Below are positions 16,227 through 23,924 of a DNA stretch of 64,000 bases, one piece after another. Source of the DNA: Zunongwangia pacifica (GTDB lineage: Bacteria; Bacteroidota; Bacteroidia; Flavobacteriales; Flavobacteriaceae); assembly GCF_023499215.1 (NCBI RefSeq), contig NZ_JAKHSK010000016.1, positions 40,406-104,405 of the forward strand. Direction: 5' to 3'. The notes below the pieces were generated by a model, which was not told the DNA's origin, ran no database searches, and saw nothing but the letters and a program-made list of their open reading frames with translations. The stretch's first letter is position 1; every line of letters begins with the position of its first letter. The translations under genes were made by a program, and so were the position numbers.

Positions 16227-18776
16227 CTACTTTTTATAAGCCAAAAGCCTTAACGCATTAAAAACCACCAGAAGCGTCGAACCTTCATGGATTACTACCG
16301 CCACTCCAATATTTGCCAAGCCGAATATGGTTGAAGGTATAAGCAGGGCCACAATACCAAGGCTAACCCAAAGGTTTTGCCTGATAATCGCCTTTGCCTT
16401 CCTGCTTAAGCCTATGGCAAAGGGCAGGGTTTCCAACTTATCGGCCATTAGCGCAATATCCGCCGTTTCCAGGGCCACATCACTTCCCGCAGCACCCATA
16501 GCTATTCCTACAGTGCTGTTTGCCATGGCAGGGGCATCATTAACGCCATCGCCCACCATCGCCACCTTGGATTCCTTTTCTTTTAATTCCTTTATAGCAT
16601 CCACTTTTTCTTCCGGCAACAGGCTCCCCCAGGCATCGGTCAATCCTATTTCTTCTGCTACTGCGTCTGCTACCTTCTGGTTATCACCAGTAAGCATGAT
16701 CATTCGTTTAATTCCTATTTCCTTCAATTCAGAAAGGGTCTTTTTTGCTGCCTCCCGAGGGGTATCCATTAATGCAATGATGCCTATATATTCTTCATTT
16801 TTTCGTATAAGCATTGTTGTATTTCCACCACCTTCAAGACCACGCACTTTCGTAGCTATTTTTTCGGAAGGTGTACTCTCATCAAGCCCTTCGTACAGGT
16901 CGAGGTTACCTATATAGATTTTATCATTGCCAAACGATGCTTTAATCCCTTTACCCAGAACTGCCTCCAAATTAGAGGCATTTGGGATTTCCTCGCCTTC
17001 CAGACGCTCTTTTCCATCACGAACTACAGCTTTGGCCAGGGGGTGATCACTCAAACTTTCCACAGCTACTGCTATTTTGAGAAGTTCGTTTTCAGATATA
17101 TTTCCAAGTGGCACCACTTGGGTAAGTTTTGGCTTTCCTTCCGTTAGAGTTCCGGTTTTATCAAAGGCGAGGGCGGTAATAACCCCCAGGTCCTCCAGAG
17201 GGCGCCCTCCTTTAATTAATACCCCGCCACGGGCAGCTCTGGCCACTCCACTCAATACAGCACTTGGGGTCGAGATTGCCAACGCACAGGGACTTGCAGC
17301 TACCAGTACCGCCATTGCCCGGTAAAAGCTCGCGCTAAAGGGTTCGTCAATAACTAAAAAAGCGAACAAAAGAATCCCGACCAAAATAAGGACGGACGGC
17401 ACAAAATATTTTTCAAATTTATCGGTGAGCAACTGGGTAGGTGATTTTTGGGTCTGGGCCTCGTTAACCAGTTTCACCAATCGGGAAAGCGTTGAATCTT
17501 TGGCTGCTTTGATCACTTTAATTTCCAAAGTATTGTTCCCATTGATCGTTCCGGCAAAAACGCGGTTTTCATCCTTGATATCATCTTGCGCCGAATAATC
17601 CTTGTCAACATCTTCTACGGGAACTTTATCTACCGGTACACTTTCCCCGGTAATCGGAGCTTGGTTGACACTGCTTTTTCCGTTGACCACAACGCCATCG
17701 GCAGATATTTTACTGTTCGGCTTGACCACGATAATATCGCCTATACCCAATTTTTCGATACCCACCTCTTCGGTTTTGCCATCTTTTTTGAGCAAAGCTG
17801 TTTTTGGTGCGAGATCGGCAAGGGCCGCTATGGACTTTCGGGCCTTGTTCATTGCATAATGCTCCAGGGCATGCCCCAGGCTAAAGAGAAATAATAACAA
17901 AGCTCCTTCAGCCCATTCCCCAAGAATAGCTGCTCCTATAGCTGCGACCAACATGAGAAAATCAATTTCAAATCCACCTTTGGCTACGGTCTGTATGGCT
18001 TCTTTTGCTGTAAAGTAACCTCCAAAAAAGTAGGCACCTATGTATAGGGATAAGCTGACCCATTCCGGTATTGATGTTACGTAGGACAAACCAAAACCAA
18101 TACCCAAAAGAGCACCACAAATAATAGCAAAAATAAGTTCGGTGTTTTTCCCAAAAATACCTCCGTGGGCGTGGGAATTTTCTTCCCCGGCCCCGTGGCT
18201 ATCCGCTTCTCTATGATTCTGGAGATCAGTATCTTTATGCTTTTGTTCTTCTATATCCCTTACCTTTTCTTTATTTAAATTTTGAGGATTCTTTTCGGCA
18301 GATTTAAAGCCCTTATTCTCAGCAGAGGAGCTTTTTTTAACTTGTAGGTTTTCTTTTTCGAGCTTTGTAGTTATCTCATCAAAACTTGTTTCCCGTTTAT
18401 CATATTCTAAACGGATCATTCCTCCGGCATTGGCGGAAGCTTCCAAAACGCCTTTGATATTCAGCAGACTCTTTTCTAAAGTCCTTGCATGCCGGGTATG
18501 TCTAATCCCCTCAACCTCTATAAGCAAATGTCCATATTTCGCGGTAATTTCAGCCCCGGTTCTTTCTGCCAATGATTGAATGCGGTCAATAGAAATTATA
18601 TCCGGATCGTAATGAAAGCACAATTGTGGCACCGTATCTTCCTGATCGTCTTTTATATGCACTTTATCAAGACCTTCTTTGGCTTCTAATTCTTCAATGA
18701 GCCTTTGCACACAAGTGTCTTTTTCATTTGGCACCTGTGGAAGGATTACGGGAATTTTGATTTTTAGTTTTTTCAT
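16227..18776 (-). CDS. P1B-4-type heavy-metal ATPase (SPC motif; Co/Zn/Cd/Fe exporter)
   Basis: 849 residues. The N-terminal ~220 residues hold two HMA-like folds lacking CXXC and a histidine-rich linker (HKDTDLQNHREADSHG, ENSHAHGG). The transmembrane ion motif is S495-P496-C497 in AASPCALAIS, not CPC, and the last membrane helix carries HEGST. This SPC plus HEG(G/S)T pair defines P1B-4 (CoaT/CtpD-like) pumps. The phosphorylated aspartate is D539 in FDKTGTLTEG, and GDGVNDAPAM is the hinge. It likely exports Co2+, Zn2+, Cd2+ or Fe2+. Databases often call such proteins CadA, which the SPC motif argues against. Confidence 0.9.
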   Translation of the reverse strand: MKKLKIKIPVILPQVPNEKDTCVQRLIEELEAKEGLDKVHIKDDQEDTVPQLCFHYDPDIISIDRIQSLAERTGAEITAKYGHLLIEVEGIRHTRHARTLEKSLLNIKGVLEASANAGGMIRLEYDKRETSFDEITTKLEKENLQVKKSSSAENKGFKSAEKNPQNLNKEKVRDIEEQKHKDTDLQNHREADSHGAGEENSHAHGGIFGKNTELIFAIICGALLGIGFGLSYVTSIPEWVSLSLYIGAYFFGGYFTAKEAIQTVAKGGFEIDFLMLVAAIGAAILGEWAEGALLLFLFSLGHALEHYAMNKARKSIAALADLAPKTALLKKDGKTEEVGIEKLGIGDIIVVKPNSKISADGVVVNGKSSVNQAPITGESVPVDKVPVEDVDKDYSAQDDIKDENRVFAGTINGNNTLEIKVIKAAKDSTLSRLVKLVNEAQTQKSPTQLLTDKFEKYFVPSVLILVGILLFAFLVIDEPFSASFYRAMAVLVAASPCALAISTPSAVLSGVARAARGGVLIKGGRPLEDLGVITALAFDKTGTLTEGKPKLTQVVPLGNISENELLKIAVAVESLSDHPLAKAVVRDGKERLEGEEIPNASNLEAVLGKGIKASFGNDKIYIGNLDLYEGLDESTPSEKIATKVRGLEGGGNTTMLIRKNEEYIGIIALMDTPREAAKKTLSELKEIGIKRMIMLTGDNQKVADAVAEEIGLTDAWGSLLPEEKVDAIKELKEKESKVAMVGDGVNDAPAMANSTVGIAMGAAGSDVALETADIALMADKLETLPFAIGLSRKAKAIIRQNLWVSLGIVALLIPSTIFGLANIGVAVVIHEGSTLLVVFNALRLLAYKK

Positions 18777-18788
18777 ATCCTTAGTTAT

Positions 18789-19043
18789 TTATATCCAGTT
18801 TTTTGCTTGTTCTTTATCCTGAAGGTCAAAATATTTGACTTCTGAACCAGTAAAGAAATCAGTAGCTTTAGCGACCCATTCCTGCTATTTTTTTCGCCTA
18901 CAAATGCCATTTTACACCTTATGATATTTACCGATGATGTTGTGGATGAGCGGATGGATTTTTTCTATATCCTTCTTTGTGATTTTACCATTGACTTTAG
19001 CGGCAATCAAGTTTTCTTTTTCTATGTCCAATACCTGTATCAT
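18789..19043 (-). pseudogene. Decayed SpoIIAA/STAS-SEC14-like gene
   Basis: From an ATG at 19043 the minus strand reads MIQVLDIEKENLIAAKVNGK... for 43 codons, the N-terminal strand-turn-strand of SpoIIAA-like proteins, then stops. After a gap, a different frame reads QEWVAKATDFFTGSEVKYF and ends with the family C-terminus at 18789. The two halves of one ~120-residue gene remain with an internal deletion of roughly 100 bases and a frame change. It resembles the intact gene at 21393 in family but not closely in sequence. It fills the otherwise gene-free gap between the P1B-4 ATPase and the AlbA_2 gene. Confidence 0.6.
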
Positions 19044-19067
19044 TTTTTCAATTTTATAGGGTCTATA

Positions 19068-19829
19068 TTAATTTAAGTGTATCTCCAAATACTCCAGAGC
19101 CTCAGGCATATCCAACTCACGGGTACCATTCCCGGTTCTGATAAAGAAATGCGAACGGTCACTCAAATTCAAATACACAGGTTTTTGTGATTTATGAACC
19201 CTTACATAACAGATATCCTTTTCTTCAAATTGGTGAAAAGACACTTTAACCAAAGTGCAAAAATGGGTACCCAACTTGAGGGACACCAATTGCATTATAT
19301 ATTGCTCAAACCCGTCCTTGCCAGGTTTTTTTAAAGTACCATAATCCTGTTCCAGCCCCAGAATACTACCTTCATCATCAATTCCGATAATTAAATGCCC
19401 TCCTTGGGTGTTCATAAACCCGGCAATTGTTTTTGCTATTACGTCTTCCAAAGCCTTATTCGGTTTAAACTGCCTCAAATCCCATCTCAAGGTAGATTTA
19501 AATTCTACTTGCTGGTTTTCTCCTGCCGCAATCAGCTCTCTGATCTCCTCCAGCTTATCTCTTCTTCCGGTCAATTGAAATATTCTTTGCCTGACCATAA
19601 ACATAAGCGACAAGGCAATGCCCAGCAGTCCAAATAGCAATTTGATTATGGCTTGATCCAAATCCCATGAACTAAATTCCTGCTGATATGAAGCAAGCAG
19701 AGATTTCCACCATTCGCCATTACCTCCCTGCATGTCATACATGTGGAGTGAAATAACCAGGGGCTGTATTATAAATAAGCCAAGGGCTAATCCAATGAAT
19801 ATAAAAACAAATACTTTCCGTTTTTTCAT
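19068..19829 (-). CDS. Membrane-anchored AlbA_2 (Schlafen-type) ATP-binding-domain protein
   Basis: 253 residues. Two hydrophobic helices (about 7-28 and 60-80) precede a cytoplasmic AlbA_2/Schlafen domain with QQVEFKSTLRW near residue 108, the IAGFMNTQGGHLIIGIDDEG core near 140-160 and a C-terminal FFIRTGNGTREL strand. AlbA_2 domains bind nucleic acids and are found in regulators and Schlafen nucleases. Membrane tethering here suggests a sensory or regulatory role rather than soluble nuclease function. It lies at the end of the small-gene block after the SHOCT and SpoIIAA-like genes. Target unknown. Confidence 0.75.
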   Translation of the reverse strand: MKKRKVFVFIFIGLALGLFIIQPLVISLHMYDMQGGNGEWWKSLLASYQQEFSSWDLDQAIIKLLFGLLGIALSLMFMVRQRIFQLTGRRDKLEEIRELIAAGENQQVEFKSTLRWDLRQFKPNKALEDVIAKTIAGFMNTQGGHLIIGIDDEGSILGLEQDYGTLKKPGKDGFEQYIMQLVSLKLGTHFCTLVKVSFHQFEEKDICYVRVHKSQKPVYLNLSDRSHFFIRTGNGTRELDMPEALEYLEIHLN

Positions 19830-19887
19830 TTTTACCTTCTTTTATATGCCATAGGTGCCATCGCCTTCGATACCTGTGGCCTTATAA

Positions 19888-20079
19888 CTACTTCTTCTTA
19901 TCCTGAAGGACTTTCTTCTTTTGTTCAAATTCCTCATCGCTTATCTCGTCCCGGGCGTATCGATCTCTCAGGGCTTCCATAGCCTTATCCTTCCGTCTGT
20001 TTTGTCCCGGGGTGGGATAAGGAATTAAGAATATCCAAAAGATAAGGATTATCCAAAGCCCCCACCATATCCAGTGCAT
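19888..20079 (-). CDS. SHOCT-domain membrane protein, duplicated shortened copy
   Basis: 63 residues: one Trp-rich membrane helix (HWIWWGLWIILIFWIFLIP) and a C-terminal SHOCT helix pair (RYARDEISDEEFEQKKKVL). It is the second copy of the gene at 21111. In the longer copy translation starts with MMDNWNFGG; here the equivalent codons read MMDD then a stop, so translation must restart at the ATG at 20079. It may still make a short membrane protein, or be on the way to decay. Confidence 0.6.
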   Translation of the reverse strand: MHWIWWGLWIILIFWIFLIPYPTPGQNRRKDKAMEALRDRYARDEISDEEFEQKKKVLQDKKK

Positions 20080-20359
20080 TCCCCCAAAATATCAGTCGTC
20101 CATCATAATCTTTCTGTTTAAATTTATTTAACTTTTTTAATGATTTCCTTTCTCCATCCATTCCTTGGCCAAATCTTTTTCTTCAGGGCTAAAGAATTTA
20201 ATATGTGCCCTTGTAAAGGGAATCAAAACTTCCGTAAACTGTTCCTTCCATTTTGTATTTCCCACCAATGCAACCTTTTTAACGCGTTCTTCGTTCGGAA
20301 GTTTCAGTTCAATGCTCTTCCAATACGCACTTGCGGTCCACCCCTCAAAATTTTCCATT
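20000..20359. repeat. Direct repeat, copy 1 (about 360 bp, paired with 21255-21615)
   Basis: Aligned by eye, this segment matches 21255-21615 at roughly 90-95% identity, running from the middle of one SHOCT gene through the spacer into the SpoIIAA-like gene. The distance between copies is about 1255 bp. Between them lie the YceI-like gene, the rest of a SHOCT gene and a short spacer. Confidence 0.85.
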
Positions 20360-20406
20360 ATTAGTAATAAGCGAAAAATGATAAGACGGAAATATTTATA
20401 TATCAC
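20137..20406 (-). pseudogene. Truncated duplicate of SpoIIAA-like gene
   Basis: The last ~73 residues (MENFEGWTASAYWK to the end) are nearly identical to residues 47-119 of the intact gene at 21393, with about 6 substitutions. Upstream of 20359 the similarity stops abruptly, and the frame reads unrelated hydrophobic sequence, so the N-terminal half of the domain is missing. This is the product of a partial duplication rather than an independent gene, and the fold could not form. Confidence 0.7.
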
Positions 20407-20568
20407 ATCTATGTCCCTAATTGCGGTACAAATTTTGTACGGCAGGAGGATATTTTATTTACACTTATTACATCTCCCCAGCGCTATTTTAATAAGGCAC
20501 TACTGGAAGAGGATGGGATTCTATTTATACTTTTTCATCTTTCTATGTTATTTTGAATTAAATGGCAT

Positions 20569-21111
20569 TCACTCTTTCTTTAAAATAAGCTGGGCAAATT
20601 TTATTTCTATGGATCCTTCAAGTCCAGGAACCACTTGATTTAAGCTTGGGCTTATAGTTTTCTCTATAAATCCACCGGCACTTAAAAGACAGGAAAATGT
20701 AGGACCTTGGGGGATGTGGGTCAATGTCGCTTTAAAGTAGTTTTGCACTTCTTTATTAGGAAGCCTGATCGTTACCAACCAATTAAAATCAATTGGTTCA
20801 TGTGGGCGCAAAAGGAAATCCTCAACCGGGACCTTCCCGGAAAATCTTATCCATATAGGTGCTTGAGTACTTTTAAGATAGGTGGCTAGCTGTGGATTAT
20901 TTGTGTCTATAGTTCTCAAATCTATGGAACCCGTAATTTCTTTACTTGTGTAATCAAAAAACATGGAAAGTTGATGGCTTTCCGCCTTAAATGCATTGCC
21001 ATCTATATTAGCTTTTATAAGGATATGCCCCTCCCGTGTACTGTATATAGTTTGGGTATGCAGGATAGGAGCCAGCATTAAAAAAAATATAGTTAGTTGT
21101 CCTTTTCCCAT
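20569..21111 (-). CDS. YceI-like secreted protein
   Basis: 180 residues with a signal peptide (first ~20 residues, ending near HTQT). The body resembles YceI/lipocalin-like beta-barrels that bind isoprenoid or amphiphilic lipids in the periplasm: alternating strands such as IKANIDGNAFKAES, EITGSIDLRTIDT and PIWIRFSGKVP. The start overlaps the stop of the upstream SHOCT gene by one base. The YceI assignment rests on pattern rather than a strong motif and is moderate. Its place in the metal island is typical of these accessory small-gene clusters. Confidence 0.6.
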   Translation of the reverse strand: MGKGQLTIFFLMLAPILHTQTIYSTREGHILIKANIDGNAFKAESHQLSMFFDYTSKEITGSIDLRTIDTNNPQLATYLKSTQAPIWIRFSGKVPVEDFLLRPHEPIDFNWLVTIRLPNKEVQNYFKATLTHIPQGPTFSCLLSAGGFIEKTISPSLNQVVPGLEGSIEIKFAQLILKKE

Positions 21112-21362
21112 TATTTTTCCTGCCTAATTTTTTTCTGGTCCTTTGGTTCATTTTTATTTTGAAGTATATTTACCCGGTGTTTATATTCTTCCTCGCTTAT
21201 TTCGCCCCGTGCAAAACGCTCCCTTAGAATTTCCATTGCTCCGTCTTTTTTCCGTTTTTGTCCCGGGGTGGGGTAAGGAATTAAAAATATCCAAAAGATA
21301 AGAATTATCCAAAGTCCCCACCATATCCAGTGCATTCCCCCAAAATTCCAGTTGTCCATCAT
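21111..21362 (-). CDS. SHOCT-domain membrane protein (full copy)
   Basis: 83 residues. A Trp-rich membrane helix (residues ~10-28) is followed by YPTPGQKRKKDGAMEIL and a SHOCT short helical hairpin (RFARGEISEEEYKHRVNIL). SHOCT domains are thought to mediate oligomerisation at the membrane; such tiny proteins are common beside metal efflux operons. It overlaps the next gene by one base and follows the SpoIIAA-like gene by 30 bases. A shorter duplicate is at 19888. Confidence 0.75.
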   Translation of the reverse strand: MMDNWNFGGMHWIWWGLWIILIFWIFLIPYPTPGQKRKKDGAMEILRERFARGEISEEEYKHRVNILQNKNEPKDQKKIRQEK

Positions 21363-21615
21363 AATCTTTCTGTTTAAATTTACTTAACTTTTTTAATGAT
21401 TTCCTTTCTCCATCCATTCCTTGGCCAAATGTTTTTCTTCAGGGCTAAAGAATTTAATATGTGCCTTTGTAAAGGGTATCAAAACTTCGGTAAACTGTTC
21501 CTGCCATTTTGTAATTCCCACCAATGCAACCTTTTTAACGCGTTCTTCATTCGGAAGTTTCAGTTCAATGCCTTTCCAATACGCACTTGCAGTCCACCCC
21601 TCAAAATTTTCCATT
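21255..21615. repeat. Direct repeat, copy 2 (parental copy of 20000-20359)
   Basis: This copy lies inside two intact genes (SHOCT 21111-21362 and SpoIIAA-like 21393-21752), whereas the matching block at 20000 is joined to broken genes. That makes this the likely source of the duplication. Confidence 0.85.
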
Positions 21616-21752
21616 TCAATATACCAGTATACTTTATGGTTTGCCTGTATATGGTTTTTTAATTGAGATATCAAATTGTCATAATCGGTAGCATCCAATC
21701 TATTTTGAGCTACCATATATACCTTGTTTTCTTTTTTATAAATTTTCATCAT
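21393..21752 (-). CDS. SpoIIAA-like / STAS-SEC14 domain protein
   Basis: 119 residues, full length for this family of small cytosolic alpha/beta proteins related to SpoIIAA and lipid-binding SEC14 domains. The pattern is N-terminal strands (KENKVYMVAQNRLDATDY), a central YWYIEMENFEGWT strand-turn, VKKVALVG, and a C-terminal FFSPEEKHLAKEWM helix that is the family ending. These proteins occur in metal-resistance and stress islands in Bacteroidota; role unknown. It sits 26 bases after the Fur-like gene and 30 before the SHOCT gene. Confidence 0.75.
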   Translation of the reverse strand: MMKIYKKENKVYMVAQNRLDATDYDNLISQLKNHIQANHKVYWYIEMENFEGWTASAYWKGIELKLPNEERVKKVALVGITKWQEQFTEVLIPFTKAHIKFFSPEEKHLAKEWMEKGNH

Positions 21753-21778
21753 TGTTCCAATTTTTTAAATCAAAAAAC

Positions 21779-22201
21779 TTAATCCAAGTCATTGCTACAT
21801 TTCTCACAGACTCCCTTGGCCACCAGATTGATATCCTCTGCCACATAGCCGTCGGGCAGGTTTATCTGAGGGATTTTGTGCTCTGTAAGGCACACGGTTT
21901 CCCCGCAACTATTGCAATGAAAATGTAAGTGAAGGTCGTTTCCCTCCTCACATTCACAATTGTCTTCGCACAGGGCATATTTAATGATGCCGGTGCCATC
22001 CTCAATTTGATGCACGATTCCTTTTTCTTCAAATGTCTTCATAGTACGGAAAAGCGTACTCCTTTCCGAGCTTTCGAAATCCTTTCCAAGGTCGCCTAAG
22101 CTAACGGCCACATTCAGTTGTGCCAGCCGTCTATAGGTCATCAAGCGCATTGCCGTAGGGCGGATGCCTTTGCTTTCCAACTTTTTTACTATTTTTTCCA
22201 T
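21779..22201 (-). CDS. Fur-family transcriptional repressor (second copy)
   Basis: 140 residues: winged helix (GIRPTAMRLMTYRRLAQL; SERSTLFRTMKTFE), then a metal-sensing domain with DNCECEEGNDLHLHFHCNSC and a C-terminal CEKCSND pair. The extra ENDCxC-type cysteines before the His cluster may add a sensing site. It is 15 bases after the PII gene in the RND efflux operon and so probably feeds back on that operon. It belongs to the same subfamily as the gene at 14841. Confidence 0.88.
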   Translation of the reverse strand: MEKIVKKLESKGIRPTAMRLMTYRRLAQLNVAVSLGDLGKDFESSERSTLFRTMKTFEEKGIVHQIEDGTGIIKYALCEDNCECEEGNDLHLHFHCNSCGETVCLTEHKIPQINLPDGYVAEDINLVAKGVCEKCSNDLD

Positions 22202-22216
22202 TTGCTATAAAAGTAT

Positions 22217-22555
22217 TTAGGGGTCGTAACGCTTTATGGATTCCCCGGTTTTTATCTGGAAGGCATCTTCAATATCGGAAAGATAAATTATTCCGTCACC
22301 GGGTTCAGTTGTTTTTGCATTCTCAAGGATAATATCTATTGCTGATTGTGCTTCTTCGTTTTGACATACCAGTTCTAACTTTACAACCGGACTGTCTGTT
22401 ACACGGAAATCTAAAGAAGGTGATGCGCCTTTTGCTTTAAAAGCCCCCGTTCCTTCTCCCTGGGAAAGGGTCATACTTTTAAATCCGCTTTCACTAAGAG
22501 CTTCAATTACATTTTGAACTCGTTTCGGTTTTATAAATGCTTTTATTTCTTTCAT
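22217..22555 (-). CDS. P-II family signalling protein
   Basis: 112 residues with the PII start MKEIKAFIKPKRVQNVIEAL and C-terminal GDGIIYLSDIEDAFQIKTGE. The T-loop is altered: the uridylylation motif (Y51 region RGAEYxxxxxPK) is not present and is replaced by an AFKAKGASPSLDF segment. PII-like proteins encoded inside metal RND efflux operons are a recurring but poorly explained pairing; binding a nucleotide or the metal to tune efflux is an inference. It lies between the adaptor gene and a Fur-like regulator. Confidence 0.85.
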   Translation of the reverse strand: MKEIKAFIKPKRVQNVIEALSESGFKSMTLSQGEGTGAFKAKGASPSLDFRVTDSPVVKLELVCQNEEAQSAIDIILENAKTTEPGDGIIYLSDIEDAFQIKTGESIKRYDP

Positions 22556-22651
22556 TGCTGTAATATTAATTTTAGTATTAAGGATGAACCCTCTGGAATT
22601 TTAATTAAGACAAACATTTAACAGAGAGTCCATCCATCTAATTTTTTTAAT

Positions 22652-23902
22652 TTAATGACCATGGGAAGTCTGGCTTTTCTGCATTTCAGAAACCAGATAA
22701 TAGGCATTATTATAGGCAACCAACGTACCTTCAGGCAGAGGCTCCAGCAGTTTAATTTCAACCCAACCATCTTCATTTATTCCCGTTCTAACCTGCACTG
22801 GTTTCAATTCCCATTCGGTTTCACCATCTTCCTGGTGTTTTTGGGCCGTAAAGATGTAGGGATTTCCTTCTTCTTCAATTATTGCTTCTTCCGGTAAGGC
22901 AGGAACAGCTTCTTCACCGGTCCTGATTTTTCCGTTTATATACATCCCCGGAATTAGAAAATCTTCTTTATTATCGATTTCTGCATGCACATGTACCGCT
23001 TTGGGGTTTTGTTCAAATTGTTTCCCCACTGAATAAATTTCCCCGGTTAAATTACTGCCTGGAACCGATTCCAGTGTAAACGCAATCTTTTGGCCTTCTT
23101 TCACCTTATAAATATCTTTTTCAAAAACCATTAGATCGGCATGCACATATTCATTATCAACTACCATAAACATACTGGTCTGAGGGTCTACATATTGTCC
23201 TACCTGTACCAGTACTTTTTCAATATAACCTCCAATTGGGCTTACTACCGGAATATATTCATATAATTCACCGTCTCTAACCTGGGAAGCATTTAGGTTT
23301 AACTGCCGTAACTGTGATTCATACCCCCGCACTTCACCTTGTACAGACTGGTAATCTGATTGGGTTTGTTGAAAAGATTTTCCAGATCCTACCTCTGCTT
23401 CATATAAACGTTTCTGTCTTTCAAATTCCTTTTCCAAAAATTGCATCCTACTATATGCATTAATATAATCAGACTGCATTCTGGTTAAATTTGGGTGAGA
23501 AAGATAAGCCAACACCTGACCTTTATTTACCTTATCCCCCTCAATAACCTTTATAGAAGTTATATTACCGCCTAAAATTGCCGTAACGGTAGCTTCATAT
23601 TGTGGCGGCACTTCTAACTGGCCATTGGCTTCCACAATACCGGACAAAGCTTTTTTAGGCAAGGTATCTACTTTAATCCCCAGACTATTGAATTTCATTT
23701 CTGAAAGATGTACCGAACGCATCCCACCTTCTTCTTCACCGTGTTCTTCATCTCCTTCCTCACCGTGATTTTCACCTTCTTCGGTATTAGTAGTTGCAGT
23801 TTCACTGGAAGCATCTTCCCCTGCCGCAGGATTTTCTTTACATCCAAAGAATATGCTGAGCGTTAAGGCAAGCATTAGAATATTTATTGATCTTGTATTC
23901 AT
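22652..23902 (-). CDS. RND efflux periplasmic adaptor (CzcB/CusB-like lipoprotein)
   Basis: 416 residues. It starts with a signal peptide and lipobox SIFFGCKEN (Cys 21), so it is inner-membrane anchored by lipid. An acidic/histidine segment (GEEGDEEHGEEEGG, residues ~44-60) may buffer metal. Then come barrel-sandwich/lipoyl (VTAILGGNITSIKVIEGDKV), alpha-hairpin (NAYSRMQFLEKEFERQ) and beta-barrel domains of membrane-fusion proteins. The C-terminus ends in HGH. It bridges the RND pump and outer-membrane channel encoded by the gene 22 bases upstream. Confidence 0.92.
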   Translation of the reverse strand: MNTRSINILMLALTLSIFFGCKENPAAGEDASSETATTNTEEGENHGEEGDEEHGEEEGGMRSVHLSEMKFNSLGIKVDTLPKKALSGIVEANGQLEVPPQYEATVTAILGGNITSIKVIEGDKVNKGQVLAYLSHPNLTRMQSDYINAYSRMQFLEKEFERQKRLYEAEVGSGKSFQQTQSDYQSVQGEVRGYESQLRQLNLNASQVRDGELYEYIPVVSPIGGYIEKVLVQVGQYVDPQTSMFMVVDNEYVHADLMVFEKDIYKVKEGQKIAFTLESVPGSNLTGEIYSVGKQFEQNPKAVHVHAEIDNKEDFLIPGMYINGKIRTGEEAVPALPEEAIIEEEGNPYIFTAQKHQEDGETEWELKPVQVRTGINEDGWVEIKLLEPLPEGTLVAYNNAYYLVSEMQKSQTSHGH

Positions 23903-23924
23903 ATCGATTTTCTTATTTTAATTT

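Noticed and set aside
16227..18776. Cadmium CadA (CPC-type) identity
   Set aside because: The ion motif reads SPC with HEGST at the end, so P1B-4 is the better class.
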